This document shows, one piece after another, positions 7,972 to 16,806 of a DNA stretch of 55,441 bases (positions within the stretch are counted from its first letter, which is position 1; every line of letters starts with the position of its first letter). The notes below the pieces were generated by a model, which had not been told where the DNA came from, made no database searches, and worked only from the letters and a program-made list of their open reading frames with translations. Where the stretch lies: the NCBI RefSeq assembly GCF_001280005.1, contig NZ_LGDW01000437.1, positions 1 to 55,441 on the forward strand, given 5' to 3'. This DNA is from Streptomyces sp. NRRL WC-3618. Lineage in GTDB: Bacteria > Actinomycetota > Actinomycetes > Streptomycetales > Streptomycetaceae. A program made the translations under genes and the position numbers.

Positions 7972-9303
7972 TCAGGCCCGCTCGGCCGCGACAAGCTCAG
8001 CGATCTGGACCGTGTTGAGCGCGGCTCCCTTGCGCAGGTTGTCCCCGCACACGAACAGTTCCAGCGCGGTCGGGTCGTCCAGGGCCCGCCGGACCCTGCC
8101 GACCCAGGTGGGATCCGTGCCGACGACGTCCACGGGGGTGGGGAACTCGCCCGCCTCCGGGTTGTCGAACAGGACGACTCCGGGGGCGGTCGCGATGATC
8201 TCCCGCGCTCCGGCGACGGTGACCTCGCCCTGGAAGCGGGCATGGACGGTCAGCGCGTGCACGGTGACGACGGGCACTCGTACGCAGGTCACGGCCATGG
8301 GAAGGGCCGACAGCCCGAGGATCTTGCGGGACTCGTCCCGCAACTGCATCTCGTCCGACGACCAGCCGTCCGCCCTCGCCGACCCGGCCCACGGTACGAC
8401 GTTCAGCGCGACCGGCTCCGAGAACGGCCCTGTCCCCTCGCCCACGGCCCGCCGTACGTCTCCGGGGCTGGTCCCCAGTTCCGTACCGGCGACCAGGGAC
8501 AGTTGCCGGCGCAGGGTGTCGACGCCGGCCCGGCCCGCACCGCTCACCGCCTGATAGGTGGAGACCACCAGCTCACGCAGGCCGTACTCGGCGTGCAGCG
8601 CGCCCAGGGCGACGATCATGGAGAGGGTCGTGCAGTGCGGGTTGGCGATGATGCCGCGAGGGCGCTGCCGTATCGCGTGCGGATTGACCTCCGGTACGAC
8701 GAGCGGCACGTCGCGGTCCATCCGGAAGACGCCCGAGTTGTCGATCACGACCGCGCCCTTGGCGGCGGCAATCGGCGCCCACCGCTCGGCGATCTCGTCC
8801 GGCACGTCGAACATCGCGACGTCGACGCCGTCGAAGACCTCCTCCGACAACGCCACCACCTCGACCTCCTCACCGCGCACGGTCAGCTTGCGCCCGACCG
8901 AACGCGGGGAGGCAACGAGACGGATCTCGCCCCAGATGTCCGCATGCTGGGACAAAATCTGAAGCATGACGGCACCGACGACACCGGTCGCTCCCACGAC
9001 AGCGAGCGTGGGGCGCACGGCGGATCCGGGCACGGCCACAGATCCGGTCGCGGCCGAACGGCGCCCGGGGGCCAACCCGGTCGCGGCCGACCGAGAAGCG
9101 ACCGGCCCGGCCCCGACAGCCGCCGAAGAACCGCCCGACCCCATCACGGCGGCCGATCGGGACACGGCCGCCGATCCGGTCGCCGTGGGTCCGGACACGG
9201 CCGCCGATCCGGTCGCCGTCACTCCGGGCACGGACACCGATCCGGCCGCCGTCCACCCGGGCACCGCCACCGCCCCAGGCGCCGTAGCTCGAGGCACGGC
9301 CAT
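7972..9303 (-). CDS. asd: Aspartate-semialdehyde dehydrogenase with unusual N-terminal extension
   Basis: Catalyses NADPH-dependent reduction of beta-aspartyl phosphate to aspartate semialdehyde, the second step of the Lys/Thr/Met/diaminopimelate pathway. The enzyme core starts near residue 97 (RPTLAVVGATGVVGAVM, the NADP loop), with the catalytic cysteine at about 224 in NPHCTT and the typical AVSGAGRAG segment. The frame from ATG 9303 gives 443 residues, about 95 more than usual; the extra part is Ala/Thr/Gly/Ser/Val repeats. ATG 9303 overlaps the ask stop (TGATG), favouring coupled translation, but GTG 9018 at the core boundary is an alternative start with only a weak ribosome site. Confidence 0.93.
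   Translation of the reverse strand: MAVPRATAPGAVAVPGWTAAGSVSVPGVTATGSAAVSGPTATGSAAVSRSAAVMGSGGSSAAVGAGPVASRSAATGLAPGRRSAATGSVAVPGSAVRPTLAVVGATGVVGAVMLQILSQHADIWGEIRLVASPRSVGRKLTVRGEEVEVVALSEEVFDGVDVAMFDVPDEIAERWAPIAAAKGAVVIDNSGVFRMDRDVPLVVPEVNPHAIRQRPRGIIANPHCTTLSMIVALGALHAEYGLRELVVSTYQAVSGAGRAGVDTLRRQLSLVAGTELGTSPGDVRRAVGEGTGPFSEPVALNVVPWAGSARADGWSSDEMQLRDESRKILGLSALPMAVTCVRVPVVTVHALTVHARFQGEVTVAGAREIIATAPGVVLFDNPEAGEFPTPVDVVGTDPTWVGRVRRALDDPTALELFVCGDNLRKGAALNTVQIAELVAAERA
9161..9219 (-). repeat. 33-bp-period repeat inside the asd 5' end
   Basis: A 26-bp stretch at 9161-9186 recurs exactly at 9194-9219, a period of 33 bp or 11 codons. Degenerate copies extend through 9030-9260. It encodes the ATGSAAVSGPT-type repeats of the Asd N-terminal extension. 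The period keeps the reading frame. Confidence 0.8.
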
Positions 9304-10583
9304 CAGCGGCCGGTGCCTCCGTAGACCACCGCTTCGTCGCTGTCGGAGTCGAGGCCGAAGGCCGAGTGGACGGCGCGGACTGCCTCGGGGACGTCGTCCT
9401 GGCGGGTGACGACCGAGATGCGGATCTCGGAGGTCGAGATGAGCTCGATGTTCACGCCCGCGTCGGACAGCGCCTGGAAGAAGGACGCGGTGACGCCCGG
9501 GTTGGTCTTCATCCCCGCGCCGACCAGCGAGATCTTGCCGATCTGGTCGTCGTAACGCAGCGATTCGAAGCCGATGCCGACCTTCGACTTCTCCAGGGCG
9601 TCGATGGCCTTGCGGCCCTCGGCCTTGGGGAGGGTGAAGGAGATGTCCGTCAGACCGGTCGACGCCGCCGACACGTTCTGCACGATCATGTCGATGTTGA
9701 TCTCCGCGTCCGCGATCGCGCGGAAGATCACCGCGGCCTCACCCGGCTTGTCCGGGACGCCGACGACCGTGATCTTGGCTTCGGAGACGTCGTGGGCGAC
9801 TCCGGAGATGATGGCGTGCTCCACCTGCTGGTCCCCTTGCCACTCGGGCTTCTCGTTGCTGACCCAGGTGCCCGGCAGTCCGGAGAAGGACGAGCGGACG
9901 TGGATCGGGATGTCGTAACGGCGGGCGTACTCCACACACCGGTGGAGCAGCACCTTGGAGCCGGACGCGGCCAGCTCCAGCATGTCCTCGGAGGAGATCC
10001 AGTCGATCTTCCGGGCCTTCTTCACCACGCGCGGGTCGGCGGTGAACACACCGTCGACGTCGGTGTAGATCTCGCACACCTCGGCGTCGAGGGCGGCGGC
10101 CAGCGCGACGGCGGTGGTGTCGGACCCGCCGCGCCCCAGCGTGGTGATGTCCTTCTTGTCCTGGCTGACGCCCTGGAACCCGGCGACGATGGCGATGTTG
10201 CCCTCGTCCAGCGCGGTCCGGATACGGCCCGGCGTGACATCGATGATCCGGGCTTTGTTGTGGACCGAGTCGGTGATGACGCCTGCCTGACTGCCGGTGA
10301 ACGACTGGGCCTCGTGGCCCAGGTTCTTGATCGCCATGGCCAGCAGGGCCATGGAGATCCGCTCTCCGGCGGTCAGCAGCATGTCGAACTCACGCCCGGC
10401 AGGCATCGGAGACACCTGCTCGGCGAGATCGATCAGCTCGTCCGTCGTGTCGCCCATCGCGGAAACGACGACGACCACTTGGTGGCCGTTCTTCTTCGCT
10501 TCCACGATTCGCTTGGCGACACGCTTGATGCCCTCGGCATCGGCTACGGATGAGCCTCCGTACTTCTGCACGACAAGGCCCAC
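9303..10583 (-). CDS. ask: Aspartokinase
   Basis: Phosphorylates aspartate to beta-aspartyl phosphate, the committed step of the aspartate family. 426 residues: kinase domain with KYGGSSVAD and [16 protein letters not shown], then two ACT domains ([20 protein letters not shown] and [15 protein letters not shown]) that give feedback control in this family. The start is GTG 10583 after GAGGAG. It overlaps asd by one base (TGATG), forming the usual actinobacterial ask-asd operon. An internal start at 9824 would yield a separate regulatory subunit (see that entry). Confidence 0.96.
   Translation of the reverse strand: MGLVVQKYGGSSVADAEGIKRVAKRIVEAKKNGHQVVVVVSAMGDTTDELIDLAEQVSPMPAGREFDMLLTAGERISMALLAMAIKNLGHEAQSFTGSQAGVITDSVHNKARIIDVTPGRIRTALDEGNIAIVAGFQGVSQDKKDITTLGRGGSDTTAVALAAALDAEVCEIYTDVDGVFTADPRVVKKARKIDWISSEDMLELAASGSKVLLHRCVEYARRYDIPIHVRSSFSGLPGTWVSNEKPEWQGDQQVEHAIISGVAHDVSEAKITVVGVPDKPGEAAVIFRAIADAEINIDMIVQNVSAASTGLTDISFTLPKAEGRKAIDALEKSKVGIGFESLRYDDQIGKISLVGAGMKTNPGVTASFFQALSDAGVNIELISTSEIRISVVTRQDDVPEAVRAVHSAFGLDSDSDEAVVYGGTGR
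9822..9838 (-). promoter_or_regulatory. Internal ribosome site and GTG start for an aspartokinase beta subunit
   Basis: On the minus strand AAGGGGAC (9838-9831) lies 6 nt before the in-frame GTG at 9824-9822. Initiation there would make a 173-residue protein holding only the ACT domains ([17 protein letters not shown] onward). Corynebacterial and Bacillus aspartokinases are alpha2beta2, with a beta subunit made from an in-frame internal start at the equivalent place. The match here in position and length is good; expression is inferred. Confidence 0.65.
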
Positions 10584-10775
10584 GTGCGCTCCTCGCTCAG
10601 TCCGTCTGCGGTCGGCTCAGTCTAACGAGCGGCCGAATTCCCCCTTCGGGGTATCGCATGGTGAGATGTCCCGCTCACCGCAGCGATCTTCGGCCGCTCA
10701 GCGGGGCTCCTGCCCATCCGCCCGTGGGATACGCGTTGCCGCTGTGATTTTAGTTTCAAGGACTAAGGTTCGCCT

Positions 10776-11459
10776 GTGCGTGTACTCCTGGTGGAAGACG
10801 ATGAACCGGTGGCCCAGTCGCTGCGGCGCGGCCTGCTGCGCTACGGCTTCGAGGTGGCCTGGGTGTCCACGGGAGGCGCGGCGCTCAGCCACACCGATCC
10901 GTACGACGTCGTCCTCCTCGACCTCGGCCTGCCCGACACCGACGGTCTGGACGTCTGCCGGGCGCTGCGCGAACGCGGCGACGTCCCGATCATCGTCATC
11001 AGCGCGCGCAGCGACGAGACGGACCGCGTCGTCGGCCTGGAGCTCGGCGCGGACGACTACGTCTCCAAGCCCTTCGGCGTACGAGAGGTCATCGCGCGCA
11101 TACGAGCGGTGATGAGGCGTGTCCAGCCGCGCGCCCAGACCGACGCCGGCCCCGACCGCTACGGCAGTCGCCTGACGATCGACCGCAAGGCCGCCCGCGT
11201 CCGCCTGGACGGCGACGAGGTCGCCCTCGCCCCCAAGGAGTACGACCTGCTGGCGTTCCTCACCGAGGAGCCGGGCGCGCTGATGTCGCGCGAGCAGATC
11301 ATGGAGGCGGTCTGGGACGCGAACTGGTTCGGGCCGACGAAGACCCTCGACGTTCATGTGGCGGCGCTGCGGCGGAAGCTGGAGGGCGCGATCGCGATCG
11401 AGGCGGTACGGGGGGTCGGCTTCCGGCTGGAGATCGTCAAGGACGCTGAGCCCTCGTGA
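10776..11459 (+). CDS. OmpR-family two-component response regulator
   Basis: 227 residues. The receiver domain has acidic EDD at 7-9, phospho-acceptor Asp49 in LLDLGLPD, and the conserved Lys in VSKPF. The C-terminal winged helix (about 130-220) shows LAPKEYDLLAFLTE and VHVAALRRKLEG. The start is GTG 10776. Its stop overlaps the histidine kinase start by 4 nt (GTGA), so the two form a cognate pair. The target genes are unknown; the nearest non-operon neighbours are the NTF2-like exported protein and a lipoprotein downstream. Confidence 0.93.
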   Translation: MRVLLVEDDEPVAQSLRRGLLRYGFEVAWVSTGGAALSHTDPYDVVLLDLGLPDTDGLDVCRALRERGDVPIIVISARSDETDRVVGLELGADDYVSKPFGVREVIARIRAVMRRVQPRAQTDAGPDRYGSRLTIDRKAARVRLDGDEVALAPKEYDLLAFLTEEPGALMSREQIMEAVWDANWFGPTKTLDVHVAALRRKLEGAIAIEAVRGVGFRLEIVKDAEPS

Positions 11460-12817
11460 ACCGTCAGCTCATCCGCAGTTACATCCTGCTCGTCGCGGTG
11501 GCCATCCTGCTGTTCACGGTGCCGGTGGCCTTCACGCTCACCGACCAACTGCGGGACGACACCCGGCAGTCCGTCCTGCGCGAGGCCAAAACCATGGCGT
11601 TGCTGCTGGGCACCGGAGACCGCATCTCGTGCGGGGCCCTGACCGAGGTGGCCAGGGCCTACGGCGCGGCGACACCCGGCGACGTCCAGGTCACCCCCAC
11701 CAGCAACTGCGCTCCGGACCTGCCGAGGCCCACCGCGGACGCGGCCCTGACCCGGGCCCTGGACGGGAACCGCTCCACGACCGACTGGGGTTCCGACTTC
11801 ATCTGGGGCAAGAGCCTTACGATCACCGTCCCCGCGCGGGGCGAGTCGGCCGTACGGATCGTGTACTCGACGTCGGACATGACCAACCGGCTGTGGAGCA
11901 TCTGGGGTTTCCGCGCCGGGCTCGCCGTGCTCGTCCTGGCCGCCGCCGCCGCGATCGGGGCGTACGCCGCCCGCCGGATCACCGCTCCCCTCCGCGAACT
12001 CAACGGTATGGCAAGCAAGTTCAGCGACGGCGACCTGACCGCGCGCTCGCGGGTGACGGGCCCGCCCGAGACCCAGACGCTGGCCCGCACCCTCAACCAG
12101 GGTGCCGAGCGCCTCGACACCCTGGTCGCCTCACAGCGGATCTTCGTGGCGGACGCCTCGCACCAACTCCGTACCCCGCTCACGGCGTTGCGCCTGTCGC
12201 TGGACAACATCGCGGACGGCACCGACGACGAGTTCGTACGGGAGGACGTGGAGCAGGCGACCGCGGAAGTGGTCCGGATGAGCCGCCTGGTCAACGGGCT
12301 GCTGGTGCTGGCCCGCGCCGAGGCGAAGGTCACGGCGACGGAACCGCTGTCCCTCGGGGACATCGTGGACGAACGCCTGTCGGTGTGGAGGCCGGCCGCC
12401 GACGAGCGCGGAGTCACCATCGCGCTCAAGGGGAGTGGGGGTGTCGACGGCCGGCTGCTTGTGCTGGCCAGCCCCGGTCATCTGGACCAGGTACTGGACA
12501 ACGTTCTGTCGAACGCCCTGGAGGTCTCACCGGACGGCGGGACGATCACCGTACGGGCGCAACCTCGGGGCGACGTAGTGGAGTTGACGGTGTCGGACGA
12601 GGGTCCCGGCATGTCGGACGCCGAGAAGTCCCGCGCCTTCGACCGCTTCTGGCGCGGCCAGGGCCTCACCGGGCGCTCCGGCTCGGGTCTCGGCCTCGCC
12701 GTCGTCAAACAGTTGGTGACGGACGACGGCGGCACGGTGACCCTGGCGGACGCGCCCGGGGGCGGGTTGTGCGTGGTGATCAGCTTGCGGGCGGCGGCTC
12801 AGAAGAGCGCCGGCTGA
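11456..12817 (+). CDS. Sensor histidine kinase (HAMP/HisKA type)
   Basis: 453 residues. A first membrane helix at about 7-28 and a second at about 150-175 flank a roughly 120-residue extracytoplasmic sensor domain with two cysteines (SCGALTE and NCAPDL). These are followed by HAMP, the phosphorylation site in DASHQLRTPLTAL, and an ATPase domain with LDNVLSNALEVS, DEGPGMS and GSGLGLAVVKQL. The start is GTG 11456, inside the end of the regulator gene. The two exterior cysteines could form a disulfide. The signal is unknown. Confidence 0.93.
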   Translation: MNRQLIRSYILLVAVAILLFTVPVAFTLTDQLRDDTRQSVLREAKTMALLLGTGDRISCGALTEVARAYGAATPGDVQVTPTSNCAPDLPRPTADAALTRALDGNRSTTDWGSDFIWGKSLTITVPARGESAVRIVYSTSDMTNRLWSIWGFRAGLAVLVLAAAAAIGAYAARRITAPLRELNGMASKFSDGDLTARSRVTGPPETQTLARTLNQGAERLDTLVASQRIFVADASHQLRTPLTALRLSLDNIADGTDDEFVREDVEQATAEVVRMSRLVNGLLVLARAEAKVTATEPLSLGDIVDERLSVWRPAADERGVTIALKGSGGVDGRLLVLASPGHLDQVLDNVLSNALEVSPDGGTITVRAQPRGDVVELTVSDEGPGMSDAEKSRAFDRFWRGQGLTGRSGSGLGLAVVKQLVTDDGGTVTLADAPGGGLCVVISLRAAAQKSAG

Positions 12818-12836
12818 CCTTCGGTGGTACGGCCGA

Positions 12837-13334
12837 TCAGCCCTCGGGCATCGCCGACGAGTGGTGGCTGACGATCTTCCAGTTGCCGTTCCGCTTCTCG
12901 TACTCGTACGAGTAGCGCGCCTCGACGACCTTCTTCTTGCCGGTGGCCTTGTCCGTGAGCGTGAACTGGTACACGCCGGAGTCGAGCGCGGAGTCGCTGT
13001 CGAGGATGTCGATGTGCGTCTCGATCTTCTTGCCGACCGGCTTGTTCTGGAGGAAGTGCTCCATGTAGTCGACGATCTCGGCGCGGTCGGAGCGGACCTC
13101 GTTGGAGAGGGTGGGCAGCAGGACCGCGTCCGGGGCGTAACGGTCGGCGACAACCTGCGGGTTGCCGGTCTGCAGGGCGGCGTTCCAGCCGTCGAAGAGG
13201 GCGGCTATCTGCTTCTCGGAGGGCTTCTCGGGCTGGTCGCCACCCGCCGCACTGATCCCGACCGTCACCGTGGCGGCGGCGGCAAGGGCGGTGGCGGTGA
13301 CGAGGGCGGCGCGGATGCGGGTCTTGCGGGTCAT
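12837..13334 (-). CDS. Exported SgcJ/EcaC-type NTF2-like protein
   Basis: 165 residues with an N-terminal signal-type segment (basic TRKTRIR, then Ala/Val-rich to about 30) followed by an NTF2-like domain: IAALFDGWNAALQTGNPQVVADRYAPDAVLLPTLS, ending in KRNGNWKIVSHHSSAMP. That ending is characteristic of the CaMKII-association/SgcJ-like branch. It is convergent with the histidine kinase (19 bp gap). The reaction is unknown and it may be a binding protein. The gene is preceded by a weak AGGAG on the minus strand. Confidence 0.82.
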   Translation of the reverse strand: MTRKTRIRAALVTATALAAAATVTVGISAAGGDQPEKPSEKQIAALFDGWNAALQTGNPQVVADRYAPDAVLLPTLSNEVRSDRAEIVDYMEHFLQNKPVGKKIETHIDILDSDSALDSGVYQFTLTDKATGKKKVVEARYSYEYEKRNGNWKIVSHHSSAMPEG

Positions 13335-13606
13335 CGCAACTCCTGTACGGGTGAGGTGGTTTACCCCCTCCGCAGCTCCTGCGGTGGAAGTGACTCCAGC
13401 CTCTCTTTCTGCGGGTTAGCGCCCGTGCAAGAGACGTACAGGGCCCGGGAAGGGCCACCCCAATTCACGCAGGGCGACAGCCCGCTCACGCCTCGCGCCC
13501 ACGGGCTCCACCATCGGTCCGCCGGTCCTGCCCAGGACGCTCACACTCGCCCCAGTACGGTGAGGCCGGTCCCCAACTCCCGCCTCTCAAGAGGAGAAGC
13601 CCCCGT

Positions 13607-14593
13607 ATGACCTCCCGGCAGAAGCTGTTCACGCTCGGCACGACGGCGGTGGCCGTCGCACTGACGCTCACCGGATGCGGCGCCGGTCCGACGGACAGTG
13701 CCGACGGCGCTGCCGCGAGCCCCGCGGCGAAGGGTGCCGTCACCGAGGCGCAGGCGGCGAAGATCCTCGACACCTACGAGTCGGTCAACAACAAGGCCAA
13801 CGCCCAGCAGGACTCCGCCCTGTTGGACACCGTGGAGGGCGGGCAGCTGTACGAGCAGAGCAAGGCCGACTACCGAGTGTTCGGGACCAAGTCGAAGAAG
13901 GAGCAGGCCGAATACCGCACGCCCTTCCACTACACCGGCCGGAAGTACTGGATCCCGGCCGGCAAGGACTGGTTCGCGGTGACGACCAGGGACAGTGGCT
14001 CCAAGAGCGAGGCGCTGCTGGTCTTCGGCAAGCAGTACGGCGACTGGAAGATGATGTCGGCCGTCCACTCGGAGGTACCGCTCCCCGCGATCGCCACCGA
14101 CGACTCGGGCCTCGCCACCGCCGTCGACCCCGGCACCCGCGTCGGCACGCTCGCCCCGAACCAGATCTCGGCGGCGTACGAGGACCTGTACGCGACCGGC
14201 GGCACCAAGGCCGGCGCGGGCATCTCGCACACCACCGAGGCGGCGAAGGACGCGATCGAGACCCACGCCAAGCGCGACAACGGCAAGAACGCGAAGTACG
14301 CGACCGTCACGTACGTCGCCACACCCGCCGAGTTCGACACGGTCTACGCCCTGCGCCTCAAGGACGGCGGCGTCCTGGCGGCGCTGCCGACCGCGCACGC
14401 CTCCCAGTACGTGCTGAAGGCCGCCTACCGCGAGAACTACAGCATCACCCCGACCGAGGTGGAGTCGGCCTTCAACGGCCGCGAGCGGGACACCGTGGTG
14501 AACACCTACCAGGGCATGGCCCTGGCCGTCCTCCCGAAGACGGGGAAGCCGTCGGTGACGGCCCGCGAGTACCGGATCGTGGACTCGCAGTAA
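13607..14593 (+). CDS. Predicted secreted lipoprotein of unknown function
   Basis: 328 residues. The signal peptide has a clear lipobox LTGC, with lipidation expected at Cys24. The mature part starts with a short Gly/Ala/Ser linker (about 25-45) and then an alpha/beta region with repeated helix pattern (AKILDTYESVNNKANAQQDSALLDTVEGGQLYEQSKADY), then FHYTGRKYWIPAGKDWFAV and DWKMMSAVH, suggesting two NTF2-like or related cone folds in tandem. A strong site, AAGAGGAG, precedes ATG 13607. It stands alone between divergent and convergent genes. The general 'hypothetical lipoprotein' call is secure; function is not. Confidence 0.8.
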   Translation: MTSRQKLFTLGTTAVAVALTLTGCGAGPTDSADGAAASPAAKGAVTEAQAAKILDTYESVNNKANAQQDSALLDTVEGGQLYEQSKADYRVFGTKSKKEQAEYRTPFHYTGRKYWIPAGKDWFAVTTRDSGSKSEALLVFGKQYGDWKMMSAVHSEVPLPAIATDDSGLATAVDPGTRVGTLAPNQISAAYEDLYATGGTKAGAGISHTTEAAKDAIETHAKRDNGKNAKYATVTYVATPAEFDTVYALRLKDGGVLAALPTAHASQYVLKAAYRENYSITPTEVESAFNGRERDTVVNTYQGMALAVLPKTGKPSVTAREYRIVDSQ

Positions 14594-14596
14594 CGT

Positions 14597-14644
14597 CCCC
14601 CTGGGCACGCGGGGCGGCCCCGCCCCGGCAGGTCGGCCAGGGGG
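14597..14644. terminator. Hairpin between convergent lipoprotein and DUF5063 genes
   Basis: CCCCCTGG (14597-14604) pairs with CCAGGGGG (14637-14644). An inner GGGGCGG...CCGCCCC pairing lies at 14611-14626. It occupies the whole 55-bp gap between the two stop codons and so probably acts in both directions. Confidence 0.55.
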
Positions 14645-14648
14645 CCGG

Positions 14649-15308
14649 CTACCTCACCGTCCGCAGCCCCAGCGGCTCCGCGATCTCCTCCACCATCACC
14701 TTGCCGGCCTCCTCCGCCAGGGTCTCGTCGCCGAGATCCTGGTCGGTGTCCAGGCCGTCCAGCTCCTGCAAGGGCTGGTTCAGGCGGACGTGGGCGACCA
14801 GGGACTGCAGGGCGCGCAGGGTCGCGGACGCCGTCGAGCCCCAGTTGGAGAAGTAGGAGAACTGCCACCACCACAGGGCCTCCGTGGTGCGGCCGGCGCG
14901 GTAGTGGGCCATGCCGTGGCGGAGGTCGGCGATGACGTCGGCCAGGTCGTCGGAGATACGCGCCGGGACCGGGGCCTTGCGGGGCTCGTAGGGGTCGAAG
15001 ACCTCCGAGTAGACGTCCACCGGGTCCAGCATCAGCGCCAGCCGTTCGCGGATGTCGTCCACGTCCGGTTCCGGGCCCATGTCGGGCTCGTAGCGCTCGT
15101 CCGGGAGGATGTCCTCGTGGGCGCCGAGGCGGCCGCCGGCCAGCAGGAGCTGGGAGACCTCCAGGAGGAGGAAGGGCACCGCCGAGTCCGGCTCGTCGCC
15201 CTTCGCCACCTCGGTGACGGCCACCAGGAAGCTCTCCACCTGGTCGGCGATCTGGACCGCGAAGTCGTCGGGGTCCTGCCTCGTGTTGTACAGCGTGGCG
15301 TCAGACAT
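14649..15308 (-). CDS. DUF5063 domain-containing protein
   Basis: 219 residues, predicted soluble and largely helical, with acidic stretches ([24 protein letters not shown]) and a conserved aromatic segment [14 protein letters not shown]. The family is found next to recR in actinobacteria. Its ATG lies inside the last codons of recR (ATGTCTGA, 8-nt overlap), so translation is coupled to recR. No catalytic motif is visible. A role in recombination repair is suggested only by this linkage. Confidence 0.85.
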   Translation of the reverse strand: MSDATLYNTRQDPDDFAVQIADQVESFLVAVTEVAKGDEPDSAVPFLLLEVSQLLLAGGRLGAHEDILPDERYEPDMGPEPDVDDIRERLALMLDPVDVYSEVFDPYEPRKAPVPARISDDLADVIADLRHGMAHYRAGRTTEALWWWQFSYFSNWGSTASATLRALQSLVAHVRLNQPLQELDGLDTDQDLGDETLAEEAGKVMVEEIAEPLGLRTVR

Positions 15309-15900
15309 CTAGGAGTCGTCTCCCCTCGAAGGCGCGGCCAAGGGTCACCTCGTCCGCGTATTCCAGGTCGCCGCCCACAGGGAGGCCGCTGGCCAGGCGG
15401 GTGACCTTGAGGCCCATGGGCTTGATCAGGCGGGCGAGGTACGTCGCTGTGGCCTCGCCCTCCAGGTTCGGGTCCGTGGCCAGGATCAGTTCCGTGATCG
15501 AGCCGTCGGCGAGACGGGCCAGGAGCTCCCTGATCCGCAGGTCGTCCGGGCCCACGCCCTCGATGGGGCTGATCGCGCCGCCCAGGACGTGGTACTTGCC
15601 CCGGAACTCACGGGTCCGCTCGATCGCCACGACGTCCTTGGGCTCCTCGACGACGCAGATGACCGTCGTGTCCCGGCGCGGGTCGCGGCAGATGTTGCAC
15701 AGCTCCTCCTGCGCGACGTTCCCGCAGGTCGCGCAGAAACGGACCTTCGCCTTCACTTCCAGGAGCGCGTGCGCGAGCCGCCGTACGTCCGTGGGCTCCG
15801 CCTGAAGGATGTGGAAAGCGATCCGTTGCGCGCTCTTGGGACCGACGCCGGGGAGTCGCCCCAGTTCGTCGATGAGGTCCTGGACCACGCCTTCGTACAA
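15301..15900 (-). CDS. recR: Recombination mediator protein RecR
   Basis: 199 residues, full length. RecR with RecF/RecO loads RecA at gapped DNA. Visible parts in order are the helix-hairpin-helix ([20 protein letters not shown]), a four-cysteine zinc finger (CATC and CNIC at about 57-72), a Toprim domain ([17 protein letters not shown]) and a C-terminal Walker-B-like helix. It lies downstream of ybaB with a 151-bp gap and overlaps DUF5063, giving the ybaB-recR arrangement common across bacteria. Confidence 0.96.
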   Translation of the reverse strand: MYEGVVQDLIDELGRLPGVGPKSAQRIAFHILQAEPTDVRRLAHALLEVKAKVRFCATCGNVAQEELCNICRDPRRDTTVICVVEEPKDVVAIERTREFRGKYHVLGGAISPIEGVGPDDLRIRELLARLADGSITELILATDPNLEGEATATYLARLIKPMGLKVTRLASGLPVGGDLEYADEVTLGRAFEGRRLLDV

Positions 15901-16051
15901 CGGACTGCCTTTCCTGGTGCTTCAGCACAACGGTTCACGGTTCCCGGTGCACGGTTCGCCGGTTCTTGGTTCCGTCCGGCCTGCTGTACGTACCGTAGTT
16001 GGCCTCTGCCCGCCTGAGGAAGGCGGGACGGGGGGCGCGGCGAGGCGAACG

Positions 16052-16417
16052 TCAGAACGGCAGGCCCGGGATGCCACTTCCGCCGCCGCCCAGACCCTGG
16101 GCCAGCGGGCCCAGCTTCTGCTGCTGAAGCTGCTGCGCGTTCTCGTTCGCCGCCTGTACGGCCGCCACGACCAGGTCGGCGAGCGTCTCGACGGTCTCTT
16201 CAACAGATGCAGCCTCCGGGTCGACCGCCTTCGGGTCGATCTTGAGGGCCCGCAGTTCGCCGGCGCCCGTCACGGTCGCCCTGACCAGACCGCCGCCCGC
16301 CTGCCCGTCGACCTCGGTCCGCGCCAGCTCCTCCTGCGCGTTCGCCAGGTCCTGCTGCATCTTCTGGGCCTGCTGGAGCAGCTGCTGCATGTTGGGCTGG
16401 CCACTACCGGGGATCAC
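16052..16417 (-). CDS. ybaB: YbaB/EbfC nucleoid-associated protein
   Basis: 121 residues. YbaB proteins form dimers that bind DNA and often sit beside recR. The coiled helix [27 protein letters not shown], the strand [18 protein letters not shown] and [16 protein letters not shown] are all family features. The start is GTG 16417 (MIPGSGQPN). The C-terminal tail is Gly/Leu-rich ([14 protein letters not shown]). A tandem repeat and an inverted repeat sit within 110 bp upstream. Confidence 0.92.
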   Translation of the reverse strand: MIPGSGQPNMQQLLQQAQKMQQDLANAQEELARTEVDGQAGGGLVRATVTGAGELRALKIDPKAVDPEAASVEETVETLADLVVAAVQAANENAQQLQQQKLGPLAQGLGGGGSGIPGLPF

Positions 16418-16435
16418 GATCAGCTCCTCGTCGTC

Positions 16436-16494
16436 TGTAGTCGTCGTTGCCTGTAGTCGTCGTTGCCTGTAGTCGTCGTTGCCTGTAGTCGTCC
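16436..16494. repeat. Three and a half 16-bp tandem repeats upstream of ybaB
   Basis: The unit TGTAGTCGTCGTTGCC occurs at 16436-16451, 16452-16467 and 16468-16483, then partially (TGTAGTCGTCC) at 16484-16494. It begins 19 bp upstream of the ybaB GTG, so it lies in the untranslated leader or promoter of that gene. Copy-number change here would alter leader length. Confidence 0.9.
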
Positions 16495-16528
16495 ACAGAT
16501 ATCCGCAGTTGTCCGCAGATATCTGTGG
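16493..16528. promoter_or_regulatory. 11-bp perfect inverted repeat upstream of ybaB
   Basis: CCACAGATATC (16493-16503) is mirrored by GATATCTGTGG (16518-16528) across a 14-nt spacer that itself holds CCGCAGTTGTCCGCA. It is 76-111 bp upstream of ybaB and next to the tandem repeat, so it is a candidate operator or a leader stem. No regulator is identified. Confidence 0.5.
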
Positions 16529-16806
16529 TCGTCCGTACCGAAATCCGCGTTCAGCACGAGCCTACGTGGTCAAGTCGGCCGTCGCTCCAGCACTCTTTCG
16601 AGTGAGCCGGTCCCCTGGCCTACACCTGACCAAGAGCCCCTTCCGAGCGGAAAAGATCCGAAAGCCCGGTTACCGCCACCCATTGGGCGGTAGGAATGGG
16701 GCCGCGCGACAGCTTTACAACAGCACCAGCACGTCACGCGGGCACCCCTACGGTGTCACGCACTGTGACGGATTGTGGTCAGTCTGCTCAGGTGAGGGAG
16801 TGCCGG

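Larger units (their letters stand above)
16418..16806. other. 389-bp divergent intergenic region
   Basis: This separates the starts of ybaB (minus) and the SLATT-like gene (plus). Besides the tandem and inverted repeats there is a small hairpin TACCGCC-N8-GGCGGTA (16671-16692) and TGTCACGCACTGTGAC-type symmetry at 16754-16769, about 40 bp before the plus-strand GTG. I see no tRNA or open reading frame that looks real. Confidence 0.5.
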
